Positions 15,770 to 24,908 of a DNA stretch of 64,000 bases are shown piece after piece. The notes under the pieces are model-generated. The model had not been told where the DNA came from. It saw only the letters and a list, made by a program, of their open reading frames with translations, and made no database searches. Source of the DNA: Betaproteobacteria bacterium (lineage in GTDB: Bacteria > Pseudomonadota > Gammaproteobacteria > Burkholderiales > Rhodocyclaceae); assembly GCA_016720065.1 (NCBI GenBank), contig JADJXY010000002.1:2865001-2929000 (forward strand), given 5' to 3'. Positions within the stretch are counted from its first letter, which is position 1. Every line of letters begins with the position of its first letter. Position numbers and translations under genes: made by a program.

Positions 15770-15830
15770 AGAGCCTGCGCAGCGTTCGGGCACGACGGGC
15801 GGGGGCGAACGGAATTTTCACAGGCTCTCA
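15770..15830. repeat. Dispersed palindromic repeat, copy A (gshA stop)
   Basis: An 8-bp inverted repeat (AGAGCCTG at 15770-15777, CAGGCTCT at 15821-15828) encloses a G-rich core with GCGGGGGCGAA. The gshA stop codon (TCA on the plus strand, 15828-15830) lies inside the right arm. A second copy with the same core and the same relation to a stop codon is at 19554-19630. Confidence 0.65.
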
Positions 15831-17111
15831 GCCCTCGGCCGGCGCCGTCCGCTCCAGTTCCACCGCTGCGGCCAGGGCGGCGAGGCGGGCGACGACGCCG
15901 TAGGCGTAGAAGCGGTTGGGCGCGTCGTCCGGGTTGCGGCCGGGCTGAGGCAGACTGCACGAGGTCTCGAAGGCCAGGGGCTCGAAGTGCATGCCCGGGG
16001 CGTTGAGGTTCTCGTCCTTGCCGCGGGCCTTGTGCACGCGGTAGAAACCGCCGACCACGTAGCGGTCGATGAGGTAGATCACCGGCTCGGCCACGGCGTC
16101 GTGCACCGTCTCGACGGTGGGGACGCCTTCCTGGATGAGGACTTCGCTGACCTCCAGGCCTTCCTTGCCCACGCTCATCTTGTTGCGCTGCTTGCGGTTG
16201 AGGCCGATCACTTCCTCGGCGTCGCGCACGGTCATGACGCCCATGCCGTAGGTGCCGGCGTCGGCCTTGACCACCACGTAGGGTGTTTCGGAGATGCCGT
16301 ACTGGCGGTACTTTTCCCCCACCTCGGCGAGGACGGCGGCGACCTGGGCGGCCAGGCATTCCTCGCCCTGGCGCTCGTGGAAATTGACGCTGCGGCAGAC
16401 GGCGAAGGTGGGGTTGATGCGCCAGGGATCGATGCCGATGTGCTCGGCGAAGGCGGTGGCGACCTCGGCGTAGGCCGCAAAGTGGTGGGACTTGCGCCGT
16501 ACGGCCCAGCCGGCGTGGAGCGGCGGCAGGACGAATTGCTCGTTGAGGTCGCGCAGGATATCCGGGACGCCGGCCGAGAGGTCGTTGTTGAGCAGGATGG
16601 CGCAGGGATCGAAGCCCTCCAGCCCCAGGCGGCGGGGGCTGCGGCGCAGGGGTTCGAGGAGCAGGCTGTCGCCGTCGGGAAGGGCGACGGGGGTGGGGGC
16701 GGTGATCTCCGGGAGCAGGCTGCCCACCCGTACGGTGAGGCCGGTGAGGGAGAGCAGATGGGCCAGGCGGGCGACGTTCTGCAAATAGTAGACGTTGCGC
16801 GTGTGGTTCTCGGGGATGAGGAGCAGGTCGCGGGCGTCGGGGCAGATTTTTTCGATGGCCGCCATGGCCGCGTGGACGCAGAGGGGCAGGAAGGCCGGGT
16901 TGAGGTTGTTGAAGCCGCCGGGGAAGAGGTTGGTATCCACTGGCGCCAGCTTGAAACCGGCGTTACGCAGGTCGCAGGAGGCGTAGAAGGGGGGGGTGTG
17001 GTCCTGCCACTGCCCCCGCAGCCAGTGCTCGATGGTGCTGGCGTTGTCGAGGAAGCGTTTTTCCAGGTCGAGCAGGGGGCCCGACAGGGCGGTGGTGAGG
17101 TGGGGAACCAT
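15828..17111 (-). CDS. gshA: Glutamate-cysteine ligase, proteobacterial type 3
   Basis: The product is 427 residues. It catalyses the first, rate-limiting step of glutathione synthesis. The sequence belongs to the family first described in Acidithiobacillus ferrooxidans, not to the E. coli GshA family. Landmarks are CDLRNAGFKLAPVDTNLFPGGFNN, LLIPENHTRNVYYL, VVVKADAGTYGMGVM and YLIDRYVVGGFYRVH. The ATG at 17111 gives MVPHLTTALSGPLLDLEKR. It sits upstream of gshB. Confidence 0.93.
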   Translation of the reverse strand: MVPHLTTALSGPLLDLEKRFLDNASTIEHWLRGQWQDHTPPFYASCDLRNAGFKLAPVDTNLFPGGFNNLNPAFLPLCVHAAMAAIEKICPDARDLLLIPENHTRNVYYLQNVARLAHLLSLTGLTVRVGSLLPEITAPTPVALPDGDSLLLEPLRRSPRRLGLEGFDPCAILLNNDLSAGVPDILRDLNEQFVLPPLHAGWAVRRKSHHFAAYAEVATAFAEHIGIDPWRINPTFAVCRSVNFHERQGEECLAAQVAAVLAEVGEKYRQYGISETPYVVVKADAGTYGMGVMTVRDAEEVIGLNRKQRNKMSVGKEGLEVSEVLIQEGVPTVETVHDAVAEPVIYLIDRYVVGGFYRVHKARGKDENLNAPGMHFEPLAFETSCSLPQPGRNPDDAPNRFYAYGVVARLAALAAAVELERTAPAEG

Positions 17112-17158
17112 GGGATTTCGGGTACGGCCTTGGGAGGCCTATCTTACACCGTGGGGCA

Positions 17159-18412
17159 TCAGGGGGCGGCGAAGGTGGCCGGCAGGGGGGCGTTCTCCAG
17201 GCTGCGCTGGGTGAACAGGAAGCGTCCGTCGCAGACGAAGCCCAGGGCGGCCCAATCGAGGGCGTTCAACTGGCGGCAGAGTTCGGCGAGGTCCGCCGCC
17301 GGGTCATGGGGAAAGAGGGCGAGGATGGCGCCGTCGTAGTGGGGGCAGGGGTGGAGGAAGAAGGGTTGCTCGCGCCGGGTGCGGCCATTGACGTAGATGC
17401 GGGGGGCGTCGGTCTCCGGGTAGCTGCGGCCCCATTGCCACCAGTTGCTCTCGTCGAAGGCGCGGATGCGACGGGCGATGAGGCGCGCCTTGTGGGGCAG
17501 GAGCGCCGGGTGGGGGCCTGGCCCGCCGGGGGCCTGCCAGATCATGCGCCGGGTTGCGCCGCTGGCGGCGGTCTGGGAACAGACGAAATCGCGATTGCCG
17601 CGGGGGTCGGTATAGACCTCGTCGGCGCCGGAAACCGCGCCGACCCGCACCGAAAACAGGTCGCCCAGGCAGCGGGCGTGGCGGTCGCGAGCAAAGTGTA
17701 AGTGTCCGCTCACTTCCTGGAAGAGTCTCTCTTCCCATTGCAGCGTTACCAGTGCTGTGCCCAGGGCGCTGCGGCGAGGCAGGGCGGCGTAGCGCGTGCC
17801 GCGGCTGAAATCGTCCCGTTCGAAGCGCCAGATGAGGCAGTTGGGCATGGCGCCGGAAAACACCGGGGTGTCGCCCAGGTCGATGGCGTCGGTGATGCTG
17901 CCCTGGGTATACAGCCAGCGATTGAGGGCCACGGCCGAGGTGGTCTTGAGGAAATCCCGGGGGGTGATGAAGATGAGTTCACCGCCGGGTTCCAGGTGAC
18001 GCACCGCCTTTTCGATAAAGAAGAGGTAGAGGTTGGAGCGGCCGTCGAAAAAGCGGCTGCTGAGGCGGCTGCGGGTTGCGGGGGCGATGTCCTGGAAGCG
18101 CACGTAAGGGGGGTTGCCGATCACCGTATGGAAGCGCTCACTCTCGGGGTAAGCAAAGAAATCCATGACGATTGCCCCGGGGGGCGCGTGGCGGGCGTCG
18201 GCTTCGACGGCGACGCAGCCGGGGATGCGGCGGGAGAAGGCGCCGTTGCCCGCCGAGGGTTCCAGGGTTCGGCCCTGGCGCCGACGCAGGGCGAGCATGG
18301 CCTCCACCACCGCGTCGGGCGTGAAGACCTGGCCCAGGCCGGTGACGTCGTAGGGGGGAGGGACCTCCGCTACGTCGGGCAGGGGGGCGTCAAAGGGCAG
18401 GTCGAGATTCAC
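17159..18412 (-). CDS. Orphan class I DNA methyltransferase (N6-adenine type, NPPY motif)
   Basis: The product is 417 residues. The SAM-binding motif I is TLEPSAGNGAFS and the catalytic motif IV is NPPYVRF, characteristic of adenine-N6 methyltransferases of the gamma/Eco57I-like group. The N-terminal GLGQVFTP is the usual entry to this fold, and the C-terminal half would be a target-recognition region. No restriction endonuclease is adjacent, so it looks like an orphan (regulatory) methylase. Its start overlaps the upstream response regulator by four bases. A non-DNA substrate cannot be excluded. Confidence 0.8.
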   Translation of the reverse strand: MNLDLPFDAPLPDVAEVPPPYDVTGLGQVFTPDAVVEAMLALRRRQGRTLEPSAGNGAFSRRIPGCVAVEADARHAPPGAIVMDFFAYPESERFHTVIGNPPYVRFQDIAPATRSRLSSRFFDGRSNLYLFFIEKAVRHLEPGGELIFITPRDFLKTTSAVALNRWLYTQGSITDAIDLGDTPVFSGAMPNCLIWRFERDDFSRGTRYAALPRRSALGTALVTLQWEERLFQEVSGHLHFARDRHARCLGDLFSVRVGAVSGADEVYTDPRGNRDFVCSQTAASGATRRMIWQAPGGPGPHPALLPHKARLIARRIRAFDESNWWQWGRSYPETDAPRIYVNGRTRREQPFFLHPCPHYDGAILALFPHDPAADLAELCRQLNALDWAALGFVCDGRFLFTQRSLENAPLPATFAAP

Positions 18413-19536
18413 AGGCGGTAGTCGGAGGCTGCCAGGCGCTCCAGGCGGGCCAGCACTTCGGAAAATTCGTCCTCGCCCCGGGCGGCTTCGTCGAAAAATT
18501 GCAGGGCGGAATCGAGGGTTTCCCGCACCAGGTCGCCGACGAAATTTTCCTGGATTTCAGACAGACCCAGGCTGGCCAGGGTGCGGGCCAGGCTTTCCAG
18601 TTGGTCCATCATGTGGCGCTGGCCGGCGAGGCGGTTGCTTACCAGACGCTGATTGGTGCGCGTCAGGGCGCCGCGCAGTTCGGCCAGGGAGCCGGCGATG
18701 CCGACCTTTTGCAGGTCACGCTCGTTGGCGGCGTCCATGCCCTGCACGCGAATGTCGGCGCTTTCGGCCAGAACCGCCAGATGGTCCCGCAGGCGACCCA
18801 CCTTGTCCGGGTCTTCCGTGGGCAGGTTGTTCACCAGCAGGGAAACATGGGCGTAATTGACCGCGGCGCGGGAGCCGAATTCAAAAATGCGGCCCATGTT
18901 GCGCATGGTGTCGAGGACCGAGGTTTGCAGGGGCGAAAGCTCGCCTTCGGTGGACACGGTCACGGGTTCGCCGTTGCCGCGCACCTGGACGGCACCCCGC
19001 AGACCCCAGGCGGCCATGGCCTCGGAGAGCCGGCGGGCGAGGGCGTCGTGGGTGTCGGCGCTGGCCCCCTGGCGGAGGAATTCGATCACCACCCCCAGGT
19101 CGCCCATGGTGCTCATGGCGGAAAACGCTGCCTGGGAAGCGAAGGCCGATTGGGCGGCCAGATCCTTGAGGCGCTGCCGCTGCTGCACCACGGCGGCGAC
19201 CTTGTGACGCAGTTCGGCCGCGGTGATGGGCTTGGTGATGAAGTCGTCGCCGCCGGCTTCGTAGGCGGCGAGCCGCTCCGGTGCGGTGTCGTGGGCCGAG
19301 ACGAAAATCACCGGCACCTCGCTGCCTCCCTCGCGCAGGCGGCGGCAGGTGTCGTAGCCGCTGAGGCCGGGCATCTCGATGTCGAGGAGCACGGCGTCGA
19401 ACTCCGCCGGGGCGGCGAGGAAGGCTTCGCCGTTGGCGAATTCCGCCACCGCGTATTCCCCTTCCAGCAGGCGGATGAGGATCATGCGCTGGGGGGCGTT
19501 GTCTTCGACGACGGCGATGCGGTTCTTGTCGCTCAT
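18409..19536 (-). CDS. Response regulator with uncharacterised helical output domain
   Basis: The product is 375 residues. Residues 1-120 form a receiver domain (phosphoacceptor in AVLLDIEMPGLSG, conserved Lys in FITKPI). The remaining 250 residues are not a known DNA-binding, GGDEF or HD-GYP domain. The first part (MSTMGDLGVVIEFLRQG) resembles output regions of some PAS/GAF-like response regulators, and the rest is mostly helical. Four-base overlap with the DNA methyltransferase gene indicates translational coupling. No kinase is adjacent. Confidence 0.8.
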   Translation of the reverse strand: MSDKNRIAVVEDNAPQRMILIRLLEGEYAVAEFANGEAFLAAPAEFDAVLLDIEMPGLSGYDTCRRLREGGSEVPVIFVSAHDTAPERLAAYEAGGDDFITKPITAAELRHKVAAVVQQRQRLKDLAAQSAFASQAAFSAMSTMGDLGVVIEFLRQGASADTHDALARRLSEAMAAWGLRGAVQVRGNGEPVTVSTEGELSPLQTSVLDTMRNMGRIFEFGSRAAVNYAHVSLLVNNLPTEDPDKVGRLRDHLAVLAESADIRVQGMDAANERDLQKVGIAGSLAELRGALTRTNQRLVSNRLAGQRHMMDQLESLARTLASLGLSEIQENFVGDLVRETLDSALQFFDEAARGEDEFSEVLARLERLAASDYRL

Positions 19537-19553
19537 GACTTTCTCCTGGGCAT

Positions 19554-19630
19554 TGAGAGCGTCTGAATTATCCTGGAAACCCCGGTTGGGCGTGACGAGC
19601 GGGGGCGAAGGAAATGTTCACGGGCGCTCA
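19554..19630. repeat. Dispersed palindromic repeat, copy B (SPFH gene stop)
   Basis: This shares with copy A (15770-15830) the core GAGCGGGGGCGAAGGAAAT and the right end TTCACGGGCGCTCAG, with imperfect inverted arms. The stop codon of the SPFH gene (19628-19630) lies in the right arm, the same arrangement as for gshA. Confidence 0.6.
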
Positions 19631-20509
19631 GTCGCGGTTGACCGAGAGCACGGGCTGGGTCTCGCTCTCGGACACCAGGACGGTGAGGAGATTGGTCACC
19701 AGGCGGACCCGGTCTTCTGGATCGAGGGTGACGACCTGGGCTCGGGCCAATTCGTCCAGGGCCTGACGCACTATGCCCACCGCCCCTTCGACGATGCGCT
19801 GCCGGGCGGCGATGACGGCCTCGGCCTGCTGGCGGCGCAGCATGGCGCTGGCGATTTCCGGCGCGTAGGCCAGGTGGGCGATCTTGGCTTCGATCACTTC
19901 CAGGCCGGCGATGTCCACGTGCTCCTGGATGGTTCTTCCCAGGCGTTCGGCGACCGCCTCCAGGTCGCCGCGCAGGGAGTTCGCCCCCTGGGCGTCGTCA
20001 TCGTAGTAGCGAGTGCTCGCTACCGCGCGAACCGCGGATTCGCTTTGGATGACGACGAAGGCGGCGTAGTTTTCCACCTGAAAGGCGGCCTTGGCGGTAT
20101 CGGCCACCCGCCAGGCGATGACCGCCGCGACTTCGATGGGGTTGCCCGCCTTGTCGTTGACCTTGAGGGTCGGGGTATTGAGGTTGGCCACTCGCAGCGA
20201 GATTTTCTGGCGATGGCAGAGGGGGTTGAACCAGAAGAATCCTTCGTTGCGGAGGGTTCCCGCGTACTTGCCGAAAAAGGTCAGGACCGCCGCGATGTTG
20301 GGTTCGAGGACGATGAATCCCTTGGCGGCGATGAAGAGCAGGGGCAGGGCGATGAGCAGCCGGAACGGAGGCTGGCCGGTGGCGAGCAGTTCGCCGAGGA
20401 AGCGCCAGCCGAGCCCGCCGGCGACGGCAAGCCAGACCATGAGGACGACCCAGCCGGAAACATGGAAGGCCGGTCGTTCGGCCAGTTCTTCGGGGCGTGG
20501 GTGAGCCAT
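19628..20509 (-). CDS. SPFH (stomatin/prohibitin) membrane protein
   Basis: The product is 293 residues. Two N-terminal hydrophobic helices (WVVLMVWLAVAGGLGWRFL and LLIALPLLFIAAKGFIVL) anchor an SPFH/band-7 domain: EPNIAAVLTFFGKYAGTLR, then VEVAAVIAWRV-like strands and QSESAVRAVASTRYYDD. A helical C-terminal region follows (IASAMLRRQQAEAVIAARQRIVEG). Such proteins build large membrane rings that organise microdomains or proteases. The ATG at 20509 (MAHPRPEEL) is chosen because an upstream extension would run into the promoter region of the divergent ABC-F gene. Confidence 0.88.
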   Translation of the reverse strand: MAHPRPEELAERPAFHVSGWVVLMVWLAVAGGLGWRFLGELLATGQPPFRLLIALPLLFIAAKGFIVLEPNIAAVLTFFGKYAGTLRNEGFFWFNPLCHRQKISLRVANLNTPTLKVNDKAGNPIEVAAVIAWRVADTAKAAFQVENYAAFVVIQSESAVRAVASTRYYDDDAQGANSLRGDLEAVAERLGRTIQEHVDIAGLEVIEAKIAHLAYAPEIASAMLRRQQAEAVIAARQRIVEGAVGIVRQALDELARAQVVTLDPEDRVRLVTNLLTVLVSESETQPVLSVNRD

Positions 20510-20630
20510 TGCGGGTGCCTTGGGACAGGGGACGCCCATTCTACCCGAGGCCCGGCATGTCCTTGAAAGCAGGTACAATTCGCCCCCCTGCCGGCGCCGC
20601 CGGGCCTCCCCTCCAGAAGCGAGAATCACC

Positions 20631-22253
20631 ATGCTGGTCGCAGCCAACATCACCATGCAGTTCGGGGCCAAGCCCCTGTTCGAGAACGTCAACGTCAAAT
20701 TCGGCGACGGTTACCGTTACGGCCTCATCGGCGCCAATGGGGCCGGCAAATCCACCTTCATGAAAATCCTGTGCGGGGCCCTGGAGCCTTCCGCCGGCAA
20801 CGTTTCCAAGGAAAAGCACGAGCGCATGGCCTATCTGCGCCAGGACCAGTTCGCCTACGAAGACGTGCGGGTGCTCGACGTGGTGATGATGGGCCACGAA
20901 GAAATGTGGGCCGCCATGCAGGAGCGGGACGCCATCTACGCCAACCCGGAGGCCAGCGAAGACGACTACATGAAGGCTGCCGACCTGGAACACCACTTTG
21001 CCGAGTACGGCGGCTACACCGCCGAGGCCCGGGCCGGCGAACTGCTCCTCGGGGTGGGCATTCCCACCGCCCAGCACGACGGCCCCATGAGCCAGGTGGC
21101 GCCGGGCTGGAAACTGCGGGTGCTGCTCTGCCAGGCCCTGTTCTCCAATCCGGACATCCTGCTCCTGGACGAACCCACCAACAACCTGGACATCAACACC
21201 ATCCGCTGGCTGGAAGACGTGCTCAACGCCCGGGAATCGACCATGGTCATCATTTCCCACGACCGCCACTTCCTCAACCAGGTGTGCACCCACATGGCCG
21301 ACCTGGACTACGGCAGGATCACGGTCTACCCCGGCAACTACGACGACTTCATGGAGGCTGCCACCCAGGCCCGGGAGCGCCAGTCCGCCGCCAACGCCAA
21401 GGCCAAGGAGCGCATCGCCGAATTGCAGACCTTCGTGCGCCGCTTCTCGGCCAACGCCTCCAAGGCCAAGCAGGCCACCAGCCGTTTGAAGCTCATCGAC
21501 AAGCTGAAGCCGGAGGACGTCAAGCCTTCATCCCGCCAGTACCCCTGGATCCGCTTCGAATACGACGAGAAGGAAAAGCTGCACCGCCAGGCCGTGGAGG
21601 TGGAAAACCTCTCCTTCGCCTACCCGGGCAGTGCGCGCAAGGTCTTCAACAACCTCAGCTTCACCATCCATGCCGGCGAGAAAATCGCCATCATCGGCGA
21701 GAACGGCGTCGGCAAGACCACGCTGCTGAAGCTCCTGATGGGTGAAGTGCAGCCCCAGTTCGGCACCCTGAAGTGGGCCGAGAAGGCCAAGCCCGGCTAC
21801 TACGCCCAGGACCATTCGGCCCTCTTCCAGTCCGACATCAGCCTCACCGACTGGATCGCCGCCGACGCCCGGGATTCGGCGGGGGAGGGCGGCGACGTGG
21901 AAACCCTGATCCGCGGCACCCTGGGGCGGCTCCTCTTCTCCGGCGACGAGGTGAAGAAGCCGGTGAAGGTCATCTCCGGCGGCGAACAGGGCCGCATGCT
22001 CTTCGGCAAGCTCATGCTGCAACGGGGCAACGTGCTCCTCATGGACGAGCCCACCAACCACCTGGACATGGAATCCATCGAGGCCTTGAACAGCGGCCTG
22101 GAGAAATTCCCGGGCACCCTGGTCTTCGTCTCCCACGACCGGGAGTTCGTGTCTTCGCTTTCTACCCGGGTCTTCGAGGTCAAGGGCGACGGGACCGTCG
22201 TCGACTACCTGGGCGGCTACGAGGACTACCTGGCTAGCCAGGGCGTCGCGTAG
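20631..22253 (+). CDS. ybiT: ABC-F family ATPase (YbiT-like)
   Basis: The product is 540 residues with two ABC ATPase domains and no membrane segments. Walker A motifs are GANGAGKST and GENGVGKTT; Walker B motifs are LLLDEPTNNLD and LLMDEPTNHLD. The first signature is replaced by VAPGWKLR, as in E. coli YbiT, while the second is ISGGEQGR. A charged interdomain linker around residues 245-300 matches ABC-F proteins that bind the ribosomal E site. It is predicted to act in translation rather than transport. Confidence 0.92.
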   Translation: MLVAANITMQFGAKPLFENVNVKFGDGYRYGLIGANGAGKSTFMKILCGALEPSAGNVSKEKHERMAYLRQDQFAYEDVRVLDVVMMGHEEMWAAMQERDAIYANPEASEDDYMKAADLEHHFAEYGGYTAEARAGELLLGVGIPTAQHDGPMSQVAPGWKLRVLLCQALFSNPDILLLDEPTNNLDINTIRWLEDVLNARESTMVIISHDRHFLNQVCTHMADLDYGRITVYPGNYDDFMEAATQARERQSAANAKAKERIAELQTFVRRFSANASKAKQATSRLKLIDKLKPEDVKPSSRQYPWIRFEYDEKEKLHRQAVEVENLSFAYPGSARKVFNNLSFTIHAGEKIAIIGENGVGKTTLLKLLMGEVQPQFGTLKWAEKAKPGYYAQDHSALFQSDISLTDWIAADARDSAGEGGDVETLIRGTLGRLLFSGDEVKKPVKVISGGEQGRMLFGKLMLQRGNVLLMDEPTNHLDMESIEALNSGLEKFPGTLVFVSHDREFVSSLSTRVFEVKGDGTVVDYLGGYEDYLASQGVA

Positions 22254-22260
22254 CCCGGAG

Positions 22261-22731
22261 CTACTGCGGCGTTCCGCCCGCTGCCAGGATGCGGATCAGG
22301 CGCACGCAGTCCAGGTCCGACTGGTGGTAAGCGGATTTGACGTATTCCACGTAGGCCTTGTCCTCCGACCCCTGGGCGGCAGCGAAGCTGGTGACGTAGG
22401 CGAAGCGCAGGAAGAGGTAGCCGGGCTGCGGCTCTTCCAGGGTGATGGTGAGCCTGCCGCCGGCGTGGGCCGGGCCGGGAAGAATGTCGAAGCGCACCCA
22501 GGAGGCTTCTTCCAGGGTCACCCGATCCTCGATGACTGCGGCGCCGAAATTCAGGCGGCGTTTGAGGCCAGCGGGGGAGCGTTCGACGATGGTGCAGGAT
22601 TCCAGTCCCGGCAGGAAGGGGCGCGGGTCTTCCACCCGGGCCAGCAGGCCGGCCCAGACCTGGAAGCGGTCGAGGGAGGCGATGAGGGGATTCCCCGGGT
22701 CGTTGATGGCGATGAGATGTTCGAATTTCAT
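22261..22731 (-). CDS. DUF1857 / SRPBCC-like small protein
   Basis: The product is 156 residues, opening MKFEHLIAINDPGNPLIASL, followed by a pattern (LDRFQVWAGLLARVEDPRPFLP) characteristic of the DUF1857 AtaL-like family, which has a START/SRPBCC hydrophobic-pocket fold. Function is unassigned. It is convergent with the ABC-F gene (seven-base gap) and divergent from rsuA. Confidence 0.8.
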   Translation of the reverse strand: MKFEHLIAINDPGNPLIASLDRFQVWAGLLARVEDPRPFLPGLESCTIVERSPAGLKRRLNFGAAVIEDRVTLEEASWVRFDILPGPAHAGGRLTITLEEPQPGYLFLRFAYVTSFAAAQGSEDKAYVEYVKSAYHQSDLDCVRLIRILAAGGTPQ

Positions 22732-22753
22732 GCCCGGATGTTAACATCGCCCC

Positions 22754-23464
22754 ATGCAGCTTGAGCGACTCCTTCAGCGCCAGGGTTTCGGGACCCGCAA
22801 GGAGTGCCGCGCCCTGGTCCGCCACGGTCGGGTAAGGGTGGCGGGGCAGGCCTGCGACGATCCCTTCGCCGAAATTCCCCCAGCCCCCGATCTGATCTTC
22901 AGCGTCGATGGCGTCGAGTGGCCCTGGCAGGAGCGCGCCGTGCTCATGCTGCACAAGCCGGTTGGCCATGAATGTTCGCGCAAGCCCAAGCACCACCCTT
23001 CGGTGCTCGAACTCCTGCCCCGCCCGCTGCGGGAGCGGGGCGTGCAGCCGGTGGGACGCCTGGACGAAGACACCACGGGGCTGCTCATCCTCACCGACGA
23101 TGGCGCCCTCAACCACCGCCTTTCCTCGCCGCGCAAGAAGCTGCCCAAGGTGTATTGCGCCACCACGGCCGACCCTCTGGGCGCGACGCAGATCGCCGCG
23201 CTGCTGGCCGGCGTCGTCCTCGATGACGACCCGCAGCCGGTGGCCGCGGCCGGGGCGGTCATGCTGGCCCCCCACACCCTGCGCCTCACCCTCACCCAGG
23301 GCAAGTACCACCAGGTCAAGCGCATGGTGGCCGCGGTGGGCAACCGGGTCACGGCCCTGCACCGGGAGGCGATCGGTGGCCTTGCCCTGCCGACGGACCT
23401 GGCTCCCGGCGCCTGGGCCTGGCTGAGCCCCGCCGAGCTGGAACGACTGGAACACACGCCATGA
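22754..23464 (+). CDS. rsuA: RsuA-family 16S rRNA pseudouridine synthase
   Basis: The product is 236 residues. An N-terminal S4 RNA-binding domain (QLERLLQRQGFGTRKECRAL) is followed by the RsuA catalytic domain with its nucleophilic Asp in GRLDEDTTGLLILTDDG and the RVTQGKYHQVKRM-like region (LTQGKYHQVKRMVAAVGNRV). It likely makes pseudouridine in 16S rRNA; a RluE/RluB-type rRNA target is possible. The stop overlaps the oxyR start by four bases (ATGA). Confidence 0.9.
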   Translation: MQLERLLQRQGFGTRKECRALVRHGRVRVAGQACDDPFAEIPPAPDLIFSVDGVEWPWQERAVLMLHKPVGHECSRKPKHHPSVLELLPRPLRERGVQPVGRLDEDTTGLLILTDDGALNHRLSSPRKKLPKVYCATTADPLGATQIAALLAGVVLDDDPQPVAAAGAVMLAPHTLRLTLTQGKYHQVKRMVAAVGNRVTALHREAIGGLALPTDLAPGAWAWLSPAELERLEHTP

Positions 23465-24375
23465 CCCTCACCGAAATGCGTTACATCGTCGCCCTGGCCC
23501 GGGAGCGCCACTTCGGCAAGGCGGCGGACACTTGCCACGTCAGCCAGCCCACCCTTTCGGTGGCCATCAAGAAGGTCGAGGGCCAATTGGGCGGCGCCCT
23601 CTTCGAGCGCAATGCCTCCGAGGTGCGCATCACCCCCCTGGGCGAGCGGGTGGTGGCCCAGGCCCGGCGGGTGCTCGACGAAAGCGTCAAGCTGGAGGAA
23701 ATCGCCAAGCAGGGTCGCGACCCCCTGAGCGGCCCCCTGCGCCTGGGGGTCATCTACACCATCGCCCCCTACCTGCTGCCGCCGCTCATTCCCGCCCTGC
23801 ACCGCTGCGCGCCGGCCATGCCGCTCTTCCTCAAGGAGGATTTCACCGGCAACCTCATTCCGGCGCTCAAGGCGGGCGAACTGGACGTCATCGTCATCGC
23901 CCTGCCCATCGAAGAGCCGGGACTGGTGGCGCAAGCGGTGTACGACGAACCCTTCCGCGTCGTCGTTCCCGCCGCCCACCCGTGGTCCCGGCGCGAGGCG
24001 GTGGCGGCGGACGAACTCGACGGCCAGGACCTCCTCCTTCTCGGCCAGGGCAACTGTTTCCGCGACCAGGTGCTCGAATCCTGCCCCAAACTCAACGGGC
24101 CGGACGCCCTGGAACACTCCCTCGAAGGCAGTTCCCTGGAGACCATCCGCCACATGGTGGCCAGCGGCGCAGGGGTTGCGGTCATGCCCAGCACGGCGGC
24201 CGACCCCCTGGAGGGGCGGGAATCCCTGGTCAAGGTGCTGCCCTTCGGGGGCAGCGCGCCTTCCCGCCGGGTAGGACTGGTGTGGCGGGTGACCTTTCCC
24301 CGGCCGCAAGCCATCGACGCCGTGCGGGCGGCGGTGCTGGGCTGCAAGCTGCCGGGGGCGACCGCGGTACGGTAG
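23461..24375 (+). CDS. oxyR: OxyR, hydrogen-peroxide-sensing LysR-type regulator
   Basis: The product is 304 residues. An N-terminal winged helix-turn-helix (ALARERHFGKAADTCHVSQP) is followed by a substrate-binding-like regulatory domain. Cysteines fall at residues 199 and 208 (GNCFRDQVLESC), exactly the positions and spacing of the redox disulfide of E. coli OxyR, so this is a peroxide sensor rather than a generic LysR protein. katG lies 7.7 kb downstream and is a likely target. It is translationally coupled to rsuA. Confidence 0.95.
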   Translation: MTLTEMRYIVALARERHFGKAADTCHVSQPTLSVAIKKVEGQLGGALFERNASEVRITPLGERVVAQARRVLDESVKLEEIAKQGRDPLSGPLRLGVIYTIAPYLLPPLIPALHRCAPAMPLFLKEDFTGNLIPALKAGELDVIVIALPIEEPGLVAQAVYDEPFRVVVPAAHPWSRREAVAADELDGQDLLLLGQGNCFRDQVLESCPKLNGPDALEHSLEGSSLETIRHMVASGAGVAVMPSTAADPLEGRESLVKVLPFGGSAPSRRVGLVWRVTFPRPQAIDAVRAAVLGCKLPGATAVR

Positions 24376-24423
24376 GGGGCTTCCCTGGTCAACGGGTCGC
24401 GCTGCGCCCCTCTGCCGGGCGGT

Positions 24424-24437
24424 GTTTCACGTGGAAC
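24424..24437. promoter_or_regulatory. parS-like ParB-binding site 2
   Basis: GTTTCACGTGGAAC, identical to site 1, lies in the 158-base gap between oxyR and the DUF2502 gene. Confidence 0.8.
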
Positions 24438-24533
24438 GGACCGCCCGGTAGGGGAAAGCCCAGCGGGGCTTGGTGCTTCGCGCGCGGCGGCGCTATTGTG
24501 TTCACCACTTTCCCGCAATTTCTGGAGCCATCC

Positions 24534-24830
24534 ATGCGCCAAGCCTTGCTCATCACGGCCCTTGCCGTCCTGCCGTCCCTCGCCCAGGCGGTGGATATCA
24601 ACGTCAACGTCGGATCGGTGCGCGTCGATGCGCCGGGGGTGTCCATCACCTTCGGCTCGCGCAACGACCGGGGGTATTACTGGGATGGCCACGAGTGGCG
24701 CGATCCCGACTACTGGCGGCGTCACGACGGACCCCGCGGCGAGCGCTATTACACCGGCCGGGGCAAGGGCGTTCCCCATCGGGATGGCGGCTTCTGCCCG
24801 CCGGGGCAGGCCAAGAAGGGCAACTGCTGA
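24534..24830 (+). CDS. Small secreted DUF2502-like protein
   Basis: The product is 98 residues. A signal peptide (MRQALLITALAVLPSLAQA) is followed by a short domain with YYWDGHEWRDPDYWRRHDG, resembling the tryptophan/tyrosine-rich repeat of E. coli YpeC (DUF2502). Two cysteines occur near the C-terminus (GFCPPGQAKKGNC). It is predicted to be periplasmic, function unknown. Confidence 0.75.
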   Translation: MRQALLITALAVLPSLAQAVDINVNVGSVRVDAPGVSITFGSRNDRGYYWDGHEWRDPDYWRRHDGPRGERYYTGRGKGVPHRDGGFCPPGQAKKGNC

Positions 24831-24908
24831 CGGCTGCTGCCGGCACAGCCGTATCGTGGCACCAGGACGCGCTGTGTCGCCCGGGCGCGAAACCCGGGCC
24901 GGGAGGCC

